Shown here one piece after another: positions 1 through 11,234 of a stretch of DNA of 64,000 nt (its first letter is position 1; every line of letters starts with the position of its first letter). This DNA comes from Brucella cytisi (GTDB lineage: Bacteria > Pseudomonadota > Alphaproteobacteria > Rhizobiales > Rhizobiaceae), in contig JAAVLQ010000002.1 of the NCBI GenBank assembly GCA_012103075.1, forward strand, positions 947,001 to 1,011,000, read 5' to 3'. The translations under genes were made by a program, and so were the position numbers. The notes beneath the pieces are model-generated. The model was not told the DNA's origin and ran no database searches. It saw only the letters and a list, made by a program, of their open reading frames with translations.

Positions 1-1
1 T

Positions 2-1902
2 GAATCCATTCTGGCACAGTTTCGTATTCGCGAATGGAACAAGCGACCGGAGCCACCTGCAGTAACCCCGATTCAGCCAGTCGTACAGACACCGGCTGCC
101 GCTGCGCCAGTTGAAACGGTTGCACCGAAACCTGTTGCCACCGTTCAGGTCGAAACGCCCGCGCCGCAGCCGATTGTGGCTGCGCCTGAGATCACACCCG
201 AAGTTATCGGCGAAGCCACCGAGGACGAAGTTGTACTCACCGTTGCGGAAGCGGAGGAACATGTCGTTGAGGAAGTAGTGGTTTCAGAGCCGATCATCGG
301 AAAGCCTGCCCCGGTCAAGGCGGCGCCTTCGATTGCATTGTACCAGCCACAGCCCCTCCCCGCGCCGAAGCGCCTGTCATTCACGGCAGCTATGAGTTTC
401 CGCCGCGAGACCTTCTGCAGATGCCGCCCGAACAGGACGGAAATGTCATCACGCAGGAAATGCTGGAACGCAGCGCGGGGTTGCTCGAAAGCGTGCTGGG
501 AGGATTTCGGCGTGCGCGGCGAGATCATTCATGTTCGCCCGGTCCGGTCGTTACGCTCTACGAGTTTGAACCGGCGCCCGGCGTCAAGTCCTCGCGCGTC
601 ATCGGCCTTGCCGACGATATCGCCCGCTCCATGTCGGCGCTTTCCGCCCGCGTGGCTGTGGTTCCCGGCCGCAATGTCATCGGCATCGAACTGCCGAATG
701 CCAATCGCGAAACCGTTTACCTGCGTGAAATGATCGACAGCCGCACTTTCGAGTCATCGAACTACCGTCTGCCGCTTTGCCTCGGCAAGGGTATTGGTGG
801 TGAGCCGATCATCGCTGAACTGGCCAAGATGCCCCACCTTCTGGTGGCCGGCACCACCGGTTCGGGCAAGTCGGTTGCCATCAACACGATGATCCTCTCG
901 CTGCTCTACCGTTTCAAGCCGGAAGAATGCCGCCTGATCATGGTTGATCCGAAGATGCTGGAACTGTCCATCTATGATGGTATTCCACACCTGCTGACCC
1001 CGGTTGTTACCGATCCGAAAAAGGCCGTCGTCGCTCTGAAATGGGCCGTGCGCGAGATGGAAGAACGCTATCGCAAGATGGCCCGCCTTGGCGTGCGTAA
1101 CATCGAAGGCTTCAATGCCCGCGCCGCCTCGGCCAAGGGCAAGGGCGAAACCGTGATGTGCACGGTGCAATCCGGCTTCGACAAGGAAACGGGTGAAGCG
1201 ACCTATATTCAGGAAGAGCTCGACCTGACGCCGATGCCGTACATCGTGGTCATCATCGACGAGATGGCCGACCTGATGATGGTTGCTGGCAAGGATATTG
1301 AAGGTGCTGTCCAGCGTCTTGCCCAGATGGCCCGCGCCGCCGGTATCCACCTCATCATGGCAACCCAACGCCCTTCGGTCGATGTCATTACCGGCACGAT
1401 CAAGGCAAACTTCCCAACCCGCATCTCGTTCCGGGTAACCTCGAAGATCGACAGCCGCACGATCCTCGGTGAAATGGGTGCCGAGCAGCTTCTCGGTCAG
1501 GGCGACATGCTTCATATGGCAGGCGGCGGGCGCATCGTCCGTGTCCATGGCCCGTTCGTTTCCGATGAGGAAGTCGAAAAAGTGGTCAACCACCTGAAGG
1601 AACAGGGACGTCCGGATTATCTGGCGACCGTCACGGAAGACGAGGAAGACGAAGACGCAACGCAGGAAGCAGCGGTTTTCGATGCAACCTCCATGGGTTC
1701 GGAAGATAGTGACGACGTATATGAGCAGGCCATCAAGGTCGTGATGCGCGACAAGAAGTGTTCCACGTCCTATATCCAGCGCCGCCTCGGTATCGGTTAT
1801 AACCGTGCTGCCTCGCTCGTGGAGCGTATGGAAAAGGATGGTCTGGTCGGCCCTGCCAATCATGTCGGCAAGCGCGAGATCCTGACAGGCAACCGCGACT
1901 GA
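2..1902 (+). CDS. ftsK: DNA translocase FtsK, C-terminal part (5' end outside window, frameshifted)
   Basis: FtsK is a septum-anchored, hexameric ATP-driven DNA pump that clears chromosome termini at division. The visible part is open from the window edge. It has a Pro/Ala/Glu/Val-rich linker (about 2-350), the alpha/beta motor with Walker A GTTGSGKS near 850-873 and Walker [11 protein letters not shown] near 1246-1275, then an acidic linker and the gamma winged helix ([19 protein letters not shown], about 1765-1820) that reads polar KOPS sites. The N-terminal membrane domain lies upstream of the window. Three frame changes are seen: one between about 325 and 365, and a compensating pair near 505 (extra G) and 540 (missing C), between which the frame gives [11 protein letters not shown]. 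ftsK is essential, so these are most likely sequence errors. A strong terminator follows the TGA. Confidence 0.95.
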
Positions 1903-1921
1903 GTACCACTAAATCCAAGTT

Positions 1922-1955
1922 AAAAAGCCGGATCGCACACGCGATTCGGCTTTTT
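1922..1955 (+). terminator. Rho-independent terminator after ftsK
   Basis: A stem of AAAAAGCCG-ATCGC against GCGAT-CGGCTTTTT with an ACAC loop and one internal mismatch. It lies 20 bases after the ftsK stop and ends in a T run. Confidence 0.85.
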
Positions 1956-2106
1956 CTGTGCCTTGCCAATGGGTTGGAAACTGTTGCGCCAATGCGCTTG
2001 TCAAGATGTAAAATTTGGTTAATACTTAGTTCATTCGTACATTCTTGATAATCGGTCGAGATAGCCTCGAAAGCGGTCTCGCGCCCAGAAGATAGGAGAA
2101 TGATCG

Positions 2107-2292
2107 ATGAAGAGCATTATTATCGGTCCTGCGGCTACCGAAAAGGATCGTACAGTTACGCAGCAGATTTTGCTGCGCATTCATGAGCAGATGCCAAAGC
2201 CCTCGGAGGACAAAACACAGGTTTGCAACGTATTGCGCTTGTCGAAGGGCGGCTACTCGCACCGCAGACGCAGAATTCATAAACTTGCTTGA
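2107..2292 (+). CDS. Small basic hypothetical protein (61 aa)
   Basis: I do not recognise this protein. It starts MKSIIIGPAATEKDR and ends in the basic tail HRRRRIHKLA. Support comes from a good ribosome binding site (AGGAGA, 2094-2099) at normal distance from the ATG and from a terminator-like hairpin just downstream (2322-2365). Against it: the ORF is short, the tail looks like a possible out-of-frame extension, and no domain is visible. Given the frameshift rate of this sequence, the true C-terminus may differ. Confidence 0.4.
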   Translation: MKSIIIGPAATEKDRTVTQQILLRIHEQMPKPSEDKTQVCNVLRLSKGGYSHRRRRIHKLA

Positions 2293-2321
2293 TAACAAAG
2301 CGATATAATAGCAATCCTGTT

Positions 2322-2365
2322 CAGCGCCACGCATTCACTGCGATGCGGCAGGCGCTGTAATTTTA
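2322..2365 (+). terminator. Probable terminator after the small ORF
   Basis: CAGCGCC (2322-2328) pairs with GGCGCTG (2351-2357), with an inner stem CGCAT/ATGCG, followed by TAATTTTAT. The T-rich side is on the plus strand, so it best fits the end of a plus-strand transcript and not the convergent flavoprotein gene. Confidence 0.55.
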
Positions 2366-2378
2366 TCTGACATGATAT

Positions 2379-3606
2379 TCAGTGCTGAAGATCGAGCGCG
2401 CGATGAAGCTCGATATCCTTTGTCTCACCGTTCATCCGTTCTGCCAGAATTCGGCCTGTCGTTGGCCCAAGCGTGAAACCTTGGTGACCATGTCCGAAAT
2501 TCAGCCATAAACCGTTGTGTCGCGGGGCTTCTGCTACGACGGGAAGCATTCGCGGCATGCAGGGGCGACTGCCGAACCACGGGATGCTTTCCAAGGGTAC
2601 GCCAATGTCAAAAGCTCGCTTATGGCCTTGATGGACCTGTTGAGCTGCCGATGGCGAGCCGCGCTATCCAGCGGCGTCAGTTCCGCCCCGGTCAGGATGC
2701 GCAAGCCTGCGCGCATCGGCGTTGCAACTGTTGAATTGCCTACATCAACAATGGGCACCTTCGGTCCGGCACCTGAAAAGTGCTGATGATATCCGCGCTT
2801 GATAACAAGCGGTACTTTATAGCCGAAACCGCGAAGGACTTCCGGGCTCCATGGACCGAGAGCAAGCACGACGTGACGCGCACGATGCGGTCCTTCCATC
2901 GTGTCAACCTGCCAGCCGGAACCATCTTGCCGCAAACTGCGCGCATCACTGTGCTGAAAGATGCCGCCGCGCTTTACGAACAGACTGACATAGGACCGGA
3001 CAAGCGCACCCGGATCGGAGCAGGACCAAGGGTCAGTCCAGTGTATGGCCCCGGCCAGAGCGGCCTTCAAGGATGGTTCAGCAGCGCTTACAGTCCTGCT
3101 GTCCTCGATGACGCTGCCAACACCGAACTCCTGTTTTTCCGCTCCGCATCACGCGCAGACATCTCGAACGAGTGGACGGAGCGATGCAGCTCACGCAGTC
3201 CTGTCCGTCTTATCAGCTTCTCAGCGCCGGAAGCTTTGATTAATGGCGCATGATCGTCAGCTGCGCGCCGGATCATGCGTGCATAGAGCTGTGAAGCCAT
3301 GCGGTGACGCCTCGCTTCCGAATTATGCCAATAGCGCGACAAGGGGCCGACCTGCCCCGGCAAATCGCGAAGCCGCCATGCAACCTGATTATTGGCACCG
3401 AACGCGGCCTTCAGCAGTTCCAGTGGGGCGCGTGGCAAGGCATAGGGGCTGACGGCTTCGGTCTGGATTATCCCGGCATTGCCATAGCTCGTTTCGGTTC
3501 CCGGATCGCTTCGGTCGACAAGAAGCACCGACCAGCCCCTTTCCTGCAAGGCGAGCGCAACCCCGACACCCACCATACCGGCACCCAGAACGATGCAATC
3601 TGTCAT
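2379..3606 (-). CDS. FAD-dependent D-amino-acid dehydrogenase-like oxidoreductase (frameshifted)
   Basis: A DAO/DadA-type flavoprotein expected to oxidise an amino acid to its 2-oxo acid, passing electrons to the membrane chain or oxygen. The N-terminus shows the FAD dinucleotide fold VLGAGMVGVGVALAL (residues 6-20) and the family pattern SYGNAGII. The C-terminus has the closing FAD segment NFGHGHQGFTLGPTTG. The reading is split in three frames. One break near 3135 is repaired by making A5 into A6, the other near 2596 by making CCC into CCCC on the coding strand. Joined, the protein is about 410 residues, normal for the family. It stands alone between ftsK and a SURF1 gene. The substrate cannot be told: a glycine/sarcosine oxidase-like role is possible. 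Confidence 0.8.
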
Positions 3607-3791
3607 ATCCAGCTACTTCTCAGAAATGGTGCGATTCTCTTTTAGCCAGTATGTGAAATCCGGCCCGCGACTGACAAGTTCAGCGATCACGTTCTTTTGT
3701 GGCTCGGCTCGTTCTTGCCATTGCATTTTTGCTATAGAAGGTCACTTTCTGAATCAGGCTTTGTTGATCGCGGTGATTGAAGGACAAGATA

Positions 3792-4550
3792 ATGCCCTCC
3801 TCCAGAAATGAACAGGCAGTCCAGAAGACCTCCTCCCGTTTCCTTCTCGGTCTGATGTCGGTTTTGGGAGTGGCTTTCTTCATTCTCTTCATGGGGCTGG
3901 GCATCTGGCAGGTGGAGCGTTTGCAATGGAAGCTCGATCTTATTGCACGGGTCGATGCGCGGGTTCACGCCGAGCCGATTGCAGCGCCGGGTCCGGATGA
4001 CTGGGCCAATGTCAATCAGAAGGACGATGAGTACCGCCATGTCTCATTGACGGGTACTTATCTGAACGACAAGGAAGTGTTGGTTCATGCGCTGACCGAA
4101 CGCGGCGCGGGCTGTTGGGTTCTGACACCGATGCGTTCGCCCGATGGCGCGCTGACTTTCATCAATCGCGGGTTTGTTCCAAGCGACAAGCGCGATCCGT
4201 CATCGCGGCAGGAAACGCAAGTTGCCGGTGAAACCACTATATCAGGCCTGTTGCGTATGCCGGAACCTGACGGATTTTTCCTGCGTCCCAACGATCCAGC
4301 GCGTAATGACTGGAATTCGCGCGATGTCGCAGCCTTTGCACAGAAGGAAAATCTGGGGCCGGTTGCACCCTACTTTGTCGATGCTGATGCGACATCCGGC
4401 ACTGGGGCGCTTCCCATTGGCGGGCTGACGGTCGTGAAATTCCGCAACAGCCATCTTTCCTACGCGATTACATGGTTTGCGCTTGCTGCAATGGTCGCCG
4501 GTGCTGCGATTTTTCTCTGGCGGCACGAGCGTAACACCAAGTCTCGTTGA
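3792..4550 (+). CDS. SURF1 family protein (cytochrome oxidase assembly)
   Basis: SURF1 proteins help assemble haem-copper oxidases, probably by delivering haem a. The protein has the typical build: a membrane helix near the N-terminus (about residues 15-37, FLLGLMSVLGVAFFILF), the family signature GIWQVERLQWK just after it, a periplasmic domain, and a second helix near the C-terminus (ITWFALAAMVAGAAIFLW) followed by a short basic tail. I chose the ATG at 3792, with AAGGA at 3780-3784 in front, over an upstream TTG at 3777. No oxidase subunit gene is adjacent, which is unusual because rhizobial SURF1 genes usually sit in cta/cox or cyo clusters. Confidence 0.88.
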   Translation: MPSSRNEQAVQKTSSRFLLGLMSVLGVAFFILFMGLGIWQVERLQWKLDLIARVDARVHAEPIAAPGPDDWANVNQKDDEYRHVSLTGTYLNDKEVLVHALTERGAGCWVLTPMRSPDGALTFINRGFVPSDKRDPSSRQETQVAGETTISGLLRMPEPDGFFLRPNDPARNDWNSRDVAAFAQKENLGPVAPYFVDADATSGTGALPIGGLTVVKFRNSHLSYAITWFALAAMVAGAAIFLWRHERNTKSR

Positions 4551-4571
4551 GTTTGACTCATCGAGACTTGG
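4537..4571. terminator. Perfect 10-bp inverted repeat between convergent genes
   Basis: CCAAGTCTCG (4537-4546) pairs with CGAGACTTGG (4562-4571). The left arm overlaps the SURF1 stop codon. There is no clear T run on either strand, so it may be a weak bidirectional terminator or 3'-end stabiliser. Confidence 0.5.
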
Positions 4572-4647
4572 TTAAGCCCGTGCGGCGATTGAGCATTTTC
4601 AGAGCGTGATGCGTAAGCATCTTAGCGCCCTGCTATAAGTCACAGAG

Positions 4648-6042
4648 CTAGATATGCAGCGCGTGGCCGAGCGCTTTCATGCTGGCTTCGGCAAAGCCTT
4701 CACTCAATGTCGGATGCGCGTGGATCGTAGCGGCGATATCTTCCAGTCTTGCGCCCATCTCCACCGCCTGCGCGAAGGATGATGAAAGCTCGGATATGCC
4801 GACGCCGACAGCCTGAATACCGAGGATGAGGTGATTATCGGCACGTGCAACGACGCGGATCATGCCGTCTTCCCGTTCGATGGTCATCGCCCGGCCGTTG
4901 GCCTGAAACGGGAAGATACCGACCTGAATTTCATGACCAGCCTTACGAGCCTCATCCGGTGACTGCCCAACAGTGACGATTTCCGGATCGGTGAAACAAA
5001 CTGCGGGAATACAGCGCTTGTCCCAAAGCTGATTGCCACCTGCGATGATTTCCGCCACCATTTCGCCCTGTGCCATGGCACGATGCGCAAGCATCGGCTC
5101 GCCGGTCACGTCACCGATAGCATAGACACCGCGCATGGAGGTGCGGCAGCGCTCGTCGATACGGATGAAACGTCCGTCCATATCGAGGCGGATTTCGCTG
5201 AGACCCCAGCCATCGGTCTGCGGCTTGCGGCCCACCGTGACAAGTATCTTGTCGGCGTTGATGGTCTTCGTGGCTCCGTCGGCGGTCAGGACTTCAAGCC
5301 CTGCCTCATCCTTCGATAGTCCCTTGGCCGAAGTGCTGGTCAGGACTTCGACGCCGAGCGCCTTCAAACGTGCCATGACCGCACGCGTCAGTTCCGCATC
5401 ATATTGCGGCAGGATGCGGTCTGTTGCCTCCACCACAGTGACTTTTGCGCCAAGCTTGGCAAGGGCGGTGCCGATTTCCAGCCCGATATAGCCACCACCG
5501 ACGATAGCCAGCGTTTCAGGTATCTTTTCCAGTGATAGCGCTTCGGTGGATGAAATGATTTTTCCGCCAAATGGCAGCGCCTGAATTTCAACCGGAACCG
5601 AGCCGGTTGCGATAACGATGTTTTCGGCATGGATCGTCTGGCGGCCGGTATCGGTTTCGACCAGAACGGTTTTCCCGTCGAGAAAGCGTGCCTGTCCATG
5701 GAACATGCGCACGCGCGACCGTTTCAGGAGTCCAGCCACACCGCCATTAAGGCGGCTCACAATGCCGTCTTTCCATTCAAGCGTTCTGGCAAAATCGATG
5801 GCCGGATTCTGCGCCGTAATGCCGAGCGCGCCCTTCGATGCAAAGACGGAAAGGTGGTGGAATTCATCAGCTGCGTGGATCAGAGCCTTGGATGGGATGC
5901 AGCCCACATTGAGGCACGTGCCGCCCAGTCGTGTCTTTTCCACCAGCACCGTATCAATGCCAAGCTGGCCTGCCCGGATGCCGCATACATAGCCGCCGGG
6001 GCCGCCGCCGATGATCAGGAGTTTGCATGAAATCTCGCTCAT
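4648..6042 (-). CDS. lpd: Dihydrolipoamide dehydrogenase, E3 of the branched-chain 2-oxoacid dehydrogenase
   Basis: E3 reoxidises the dihydrolipoyl arm of E2 with FAD and NAD+. Intact at 464 residues, the usual size. Visible are the FAD motif GGGPGGY (12-18), the redox disulfide GGTCLNVGCIPSK (C43/C48), the NAD motif GGGYIGLEIG, and the C-terminal catalytic HPTLSEG (H443, E448). It starts five bases after the E2 gene ends and is the last gene of the bkd operon, so it is the dedicated (LpdV-type) E3 and not that of pyruvate or 2-oxoglutarate dehydrogenase. Confidence 0.95.
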   Translation of the reverse strand: MSEISCKLLIIGGGPGGYVCGIRAGQLGIDTVLVEKTRLGGTCLNVGCIPSKALIHAADEFHHLSVFASKGALGITAQNPAIDFARTLEWKDGIVSRLNGGVAGLLKRSRVRMFHGQARFLDGKTVLVETDTGRQTIHAENIVIATGSVPVEIQALPFGGKIISSTEALSLEKIPETLAIVGGGYIGLEIGTALAKLGAKVTVVEATDRILPQYDAELTRAVMARLKALGVEVLTSTSAKGLSKDEAGLEVLTADGATKTINADKILVTVGRKPQTDGWGLSEIRLDMDGRFIRIDERCRTSMRGVYAIGDVTGEPMLAHRAMAQGEMVAEIIAGGNQLWDKRCIPAVCFTDPEIVTVGQSPDEARKAGHEIQVGIFPFQANGRAMTIEREDGMIRVVARADNHLILGIQAVGVGISELSSSFAQAVEMGARLEDIAATIHAHPTLSEGFAEASMKALGHALHI

Positions 6043-6046
6043 TCGA

Positions 6047-7360
6047 TCAGCCTTCTACAAAAATCATCGCGGGCGTCTCAAGAAGGCTTTTCAGCTTCTG
6101 CACGAAAACCGCTGCATCCCAGCCGTCGATCACGCGATGGTCGAAACTGCACGACAGGTTCATCATCTTGCGCGGCACGAACTGCACGCCATCCCACATA
6201 GGACGAACGGCCATCTTGTTGATGCCAACGATTGCGACTTCCGGGCGGTTGATGATAGGTGTCGTGGCGATTGCACCGAGCGGTCCAAGCGATGTGATGG
6301 TGATGGTGGAACCTGTCAGTTCCTCCCGCTTCGCCGTACCGTTGCGCGCCGCGTCGGTAACGCGCGACAATTCAGAAGCTGCAGCGAACACGCTCATGCT
6401 TTCCGCATGCCGTACCACCGGTACAATCAGACCGTTGGGTGTCTGCGTGGCGATGCCAATATGCACACCACCAAACTGGCGGATGATATCGGCCTCGTCA
6501 TCGAAATGGGCATTGAGACCGGGCTGTTCTTTCACTGCCTTGACGATAGTACGAACAATGAAAGGCAGAAGCGTCAGACGCGGGCGATCTTCTTTCTTTT
6601 GATTGTTGAGGCCGCTACGCAGCTCTTCCAACTGTGTAACATCGACCTCTTCGACAATGGTAATATGCGGAATATGGCGCTTCGCCTCGGCCATGCGTTC
6701 GGCAATCTTGCGGCGAAGGCCGATGACCTTGATCTCGTTGACCGAGGTGTCGGTTGCATAACCGGACAGAGCCGGTGACGCGCCTGTTTCCTGCTGGAAA
6801 AAGAGGTCGAGATCTTCATGCGTGATGCGTCCCGCCGGACCCGTACCGCGAACACGACGCAGATCCACGCCTGCATCGCGAGCGCGCAGTCTTACGGACG
6901 GTGTTGCCAGCGGCCTTTCGCCCTCGCTGCGTATCGGACCCGCACCAGAGAATGCGCGGCTTGTGGCTTCACGCTTGGGGGCAGCCGCTTTTGGAGGAAC
7001 CGGCGTCTGCAACAGAACTGGTGTTTCAGGAGTTGGTGCCGGTTGCGGCTTGGCTGTTTCAACAGCAATCGGAGCCGGTTCTTCTGCGTTCCCTTCGGAT
7101 TTCTCTTCCGTCGCACCACCCTCGATCTCCAGACGGACGAGTTCCGAGCCGACAGCGATCTTCTCGCCGACTTCTCCATTGACGGCGATGACCTTGCCGC
7201 CGCGTGACGACGGAATTTCTACCGTTGCCTTGTCGGTCATGACGGCAGCGAGAAGATCGTCCTCGCGCACGACATCGCCAACCTTCACATGCCATTCGAC
7301 CAATTCGGCCTCAGCAACGCCTTCACCAACATCGGGGAGTTTAATTGTAAAATGTGCCAT
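6047..7360 (-). CDS. bkdB: Dihydrolipoyl acyltransferase, E2 of the branched-chain 2-oxoacid dehydrogenase
   Basis: The core subunit that carries acyl groups from E1 to CoA. Intact, 437 residues. Domains in order: one lipoyl domain (1-78) with the lipoylated lysine in MTDKATVE (K44), a Pro/Ala/Glu-rich hinge, a peripheral-subunit-binding domain (about 153-190, TPSVRLRARDAGVDLRRVRG), a second hinge, and the catalytic domain ending with the active-site motif SFDHRVIDGWDAA. A single lipoyl domain fits BCKD-type E2. It lies 12 bases after the E1 beta gene. Confidence 0.94.
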   Translation of the reverse strand: MAHFTIKLPDVGEGVAEAELVEWHVKVGDVVREDDLLAAVMTDKATVEIPSSRGGKVIAVNGEVGEKIAVGSELVRLEIEGGATEEKSEGNAEEPAPIAVETAKPQPAPTPETPVLLQTPVPPKAAAPKREATSRAFSGAGPIRSEGERPLATPSVRLRARDAGVDLRRVRGTGPAGRITHEDLDLFFQQETGASPALSGYATDTSVNEIKVIGLRRKIAERMAEAKRHIPHITIVEEVDVTQLEELRSGLNNQKKEDRPRLTLLPFIVRTIVKAVKEQPGLNAHFDDEADIIRQFGGVHIGIATQTPNGLIVPVVRHAESMSVFAAASELSRVTDAARNGTAKREELTGSTITITSLGPLGAIATTPIINRPEVAIVGINKMAVRPMWDGVQFVPRKMMNLSCSFDHRVIDGWDAAVFVQKLKSLLETPAMIFVEG

Positions 7361-7372
7361 CTTTCCCTCCCC

Positions 7373-8385
7373 TCAAGCTTCCATGATGGATGTTAGCGCA
7401 CGGCCAACCCGGTCGGGGCCGGGGAAATAGGCCCATTCCTGCGCATGCGGATAAGGCGTATCCCAACCGGTAACGCGGAGGATCGGCGCTTCCAGATGAT
7501 AGAAGCAATCACGCTGCACGAGTGCGGCAAGCTCTGCGCCGTAACCGCAGGTCAGCGTCGCCTCATGCACGATTACGCAACGCCCGGTCTTCTTCACAGA
7601 CGCCATGATGGTGTCCGTATCGAGCGGGAGCAGCGTGCGAAGATCGATCACCTCAGCATCGACGCCAGTTTCCTCGGCGGCAGCAAGCGCCACATGGACC
7701 ATAGTGCCATAGGCAAGCACCGTCACGTCGCTGCCTTCGCGGCGAATGGCAGCCTTGCCGAGCGGCACGGTATAATAGCCTTCCGGCACATCACCGAGAT
7801 CGTGTTTCTTCCAGATGTCACCGGACGGTCATGATGCCCGTCGAAAGGACCGTTATAAAGACGCTTCGGTTCGAACATGATAACGGGGTCAGGGTCTTCG
7901 ATGGCCGCCAGCAGCAACCCCTTGGCATCGGCAGGTGTGGACGGCATGACCGTCTTCAGGCCCGATACATGGGTGAAAAGCGCTTCCGGACTCTGGCTGT
8001 GCGTCTGGCCACCATAGATGCCGCCGCCGGATGGCATGCGGATCACGATAGGACAGGTGAACTCGCCCGCAGAGCGATAACGCAGACGTGCCGCTTCCGA
8101 AACGATCTGGTCGTAGGCCGGGTAGACATAGTCCGCGAACTGCACTTCGATACAGGGGCGAAGGCCATAGGCAGCCATGCCGATGGCGGTGCCGACAATG
8201 CCCAACTCGCTGATCGGTGCGTCAAAGCAGCGTTCCTTGCCGTATTTCTTCTGAAGGCCAGCCGTACATCGGAAAACACCGCCGAAATATCCGACATCCT
8301 CACCGAACACGACGACCTTCTTGTCGCGTTCCATGGCGATATCGTGGGCGTTCTGGATCGCCTCGATCATGGTCATCTTACTCAT
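7373..8385 (-). CDS. bkdA2: 2-oxoisovalerate dehydrogenase E1 subunit beta (one frameshift)
   Basis: With E1 alpha this subunit forms the thiamine-diphosphate enzyme that decarboxylates the 2-oxo acids of valine, leucine and isoleucine. It begins [18 protein letters not shown] and contains the family features [19 protein letters not shown] and the transketolase C-terminal region ([15 protein letters not shown]). A break near 7820 joins [13 protein letters not shown] to [19 protein letters not shown] once a T is restored. The joined length of about 337 residues is normal. The gene starts three bases after the end of bkdA1. Confidence 0.92.
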
Positions 8386-8388
8386 AGA

Positions 8389-9620
<1,232 letters not shown>

Positions 9621-10134
9621 GCGGGTAACCCTCGAAACTGGCCTCGCAACTGGCCTCGGGAACTTACAAAATGTCGAACGGGAGAATATTGGATTGGTTC
9701 CGTGCGTTTCGGGAAACCCTATCGCCGGCGTTGTTGGTCACATCTGCCGACCTTGTTCCTCCCATGCGACATGGCGCCGATTTCCTCCTTCGGCACCATC
9801 CGTTTTCAGGGTGGAACGGGTTCAAAAATAAAGCAAGATTATTTTTCGGTCACTTCGGCACTCATTTGTGAAACGGGTTCGCTCGTGCTTTGGCAGCAGC
9901 TAAGGTGCACCGGACGAAACAAGCTTATTCCCGTGATTTCGATGGGATTTTAAGTGGAATGTTTAACTATCTACTACCGCAATAATATTGCTTTTGATTG
10001 ACGAAAACGTCAGTACTTATTGGTACTCTTTCGACCCTTTCGAGCGCCGTTTTCGTTTCTTACAAACTCAGCATGAGGCGTTTTGTCCATGTATCCCAGC
10101 GAGAATTACGTCCATCAAACGATACCGATTCTTC
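9621..10134. other. Gene-free stretch upstream of the bkd operon
   Basis: About 510 bases between the start of bkdA1 and the terminator of the neighbouring ABC operon. The short ORFs here lack ribosome binding sites and recognisable sequence. The AT-rich part (about 9940-10040) is the likeliest location of a promoter, but I see no site I can name. Confidence 0.5.
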
Positions 10135-10168
10135 AAAAAGAAAAGCCGCACCCGAGGGCGCGGCTTGT
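10135..10168 (-). terminator. Terminator of the sugar ABC operon
   Basis: On the minus strand GCCGCGCC...GGTGCGGC forms a GC-rich hairpin followed by TTTTCTTTTT. It lies about 37 bases after the stop of the ATPase gene. Confidence 0.8.
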
Positions 10169-10204
10169 GGGTACGGCTTGGTAAGAAGCTGCGAAATGTT
10201 CGGT

Positions 10205-11206
10205 TCAGCGGATCGCTTTGCCGTTCACATCGAACCGATGCGTCTTGCTATCATCAGGCGTAATGAAGATCATGTCGCCTTCGTTGTAGTGATGTTCGCC
10301 GAAGAGCCGCACCGTAATCAGGCCTGCAGCTTCGGTTTCGACGTAAAGGATCGTATCGGCACCGAGATGTTCGGCGTGGATGACCTTGCCTTTCCACTTG
10401 CCGCCGTCGCGGCTGACGGAAATGTGCTCGGGACGGATACCGACCGTCTTCGCTCCTGTGTCGCCAACACGGGTGCAGTCCACGAAATTCATCTGCGGCG
10501 ATCCGATGAAGCCCGCGACAAACAGATTGTCAGGCTTGTTATAGAGTTCCATCGGCGAACCGACCTGCTCAATGCGGCCGGCATTGAGGACAACGATACG
10601 GTCAGCAAGCGTCATGGCCTCAACCTGATCATGCGTGACATAGATCATCGTCGCCTTGAGCTCGCGGTGTAACTTGGCGATTTCAAGTCGCGTCTGCACG
10701 CGAAGTGCAGCATCGAGGTTCGACAGCGGTTCATCGAACAGAAACAATTCCGGTTCGCGCACCAGTGCACGCCCGATGGCGACGCGCTGGCGCTGGCCAC
10801 CTGACATTTCAGCCGGACGGCGACCCAGATAAGGGTCAAGCGACAGCATTGCTGAAGCTTTCGAAACGCGTGTTTCGATTTCAGCCTTGGCCGTGCCTGC
10901 CTGCTTGAGGCCAAGCCCCATATTGTCCTTGACCGTCAGGTGCGGATAAAGCGCATAGGACTGGAACACCATCGCGATGCCGCGCTTGGAAGGCGGCGTG
11001 ACTGTGACATCATCGCCATTGATGAGCACCTGACCGGAAGAAACATCTTCCAGACCGGCTATGGAGCGCAGCAGCGTTGACTTGCCGCAACCGGAAGGTC
11101 CGACGAAGATGATGAATTCGCCGTCCTGCACTTCAAGATTGATATCCTGCAGAACTTCCTGTGCGCCGTAGCGCTTGTGTACCGATTTGAGTAGCAGCGA
11201 TCCCAC
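10205..11206 (-). CDS. Sugar ABC transporter ATP-binding protein (MalK/UgpC type)
   Basis: Cytoplasmic ATPase that drives the permease pair encoded upstream. Walker A is GPSGCGKST, the Q-loop [10 protein letters not shown], the signature [15 protein letters not shown], Walker [13 protein letters not shown] and the switch histidine YVTHDQ. A C-terminal TOBE/MalK-type regulatory region ([11 protein letters not shown]) follows. I start it at the GTG at 11204-11206 ([14 protein letters not shown]) because AAGGGA sits nine bases upstream and longer versions have no family similarity. That gives 333 residues. It is the last gene of the operon and lies 28 bases after the dehydrogenase gene. Confidence 0.92.
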   Translation of the reverse strand: MGSLLLKSVHKRYGAQEVLQDINLEVQDGEFIIFVGPSGCGKSTLLRSIAGLEDVSSGQVLINGDDVTVTPPSKRGIAMVFQSYALYPHLTVKDNMGLGLKQAGTAKAEIETRVSKASAMLSLDPYLGRRPAEMSGGQRQRVAIGRALVREPELFLFDEPLSNLDAALRVQTRLEIAKLHRELKATMIYVTHDQVEAMTLADRIVVLNAGRIEQVGSPMELYNKPDNLFVAGFIGSPQMNFVDCTRVGDTGAKTVGIRPEHISVSRDGGKWKGKVIHAEHLGADTILYVETEAAGLITVRLFGEHHYNEGDMIFITPDDSKTHRFDVNGKAIR

Positions 11207-11234
11207 GTAACAAATTCCCTTAAATTCTACCGGC

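Noticed and set aside
754..1863. Long minus-strand open frame of 369 codons
   Set aside because: It lies wholly antisense to the conserved ftsK motor domain, is rich in His/Asp/Arg as expected from reversed coding, and has no recognisable domain.
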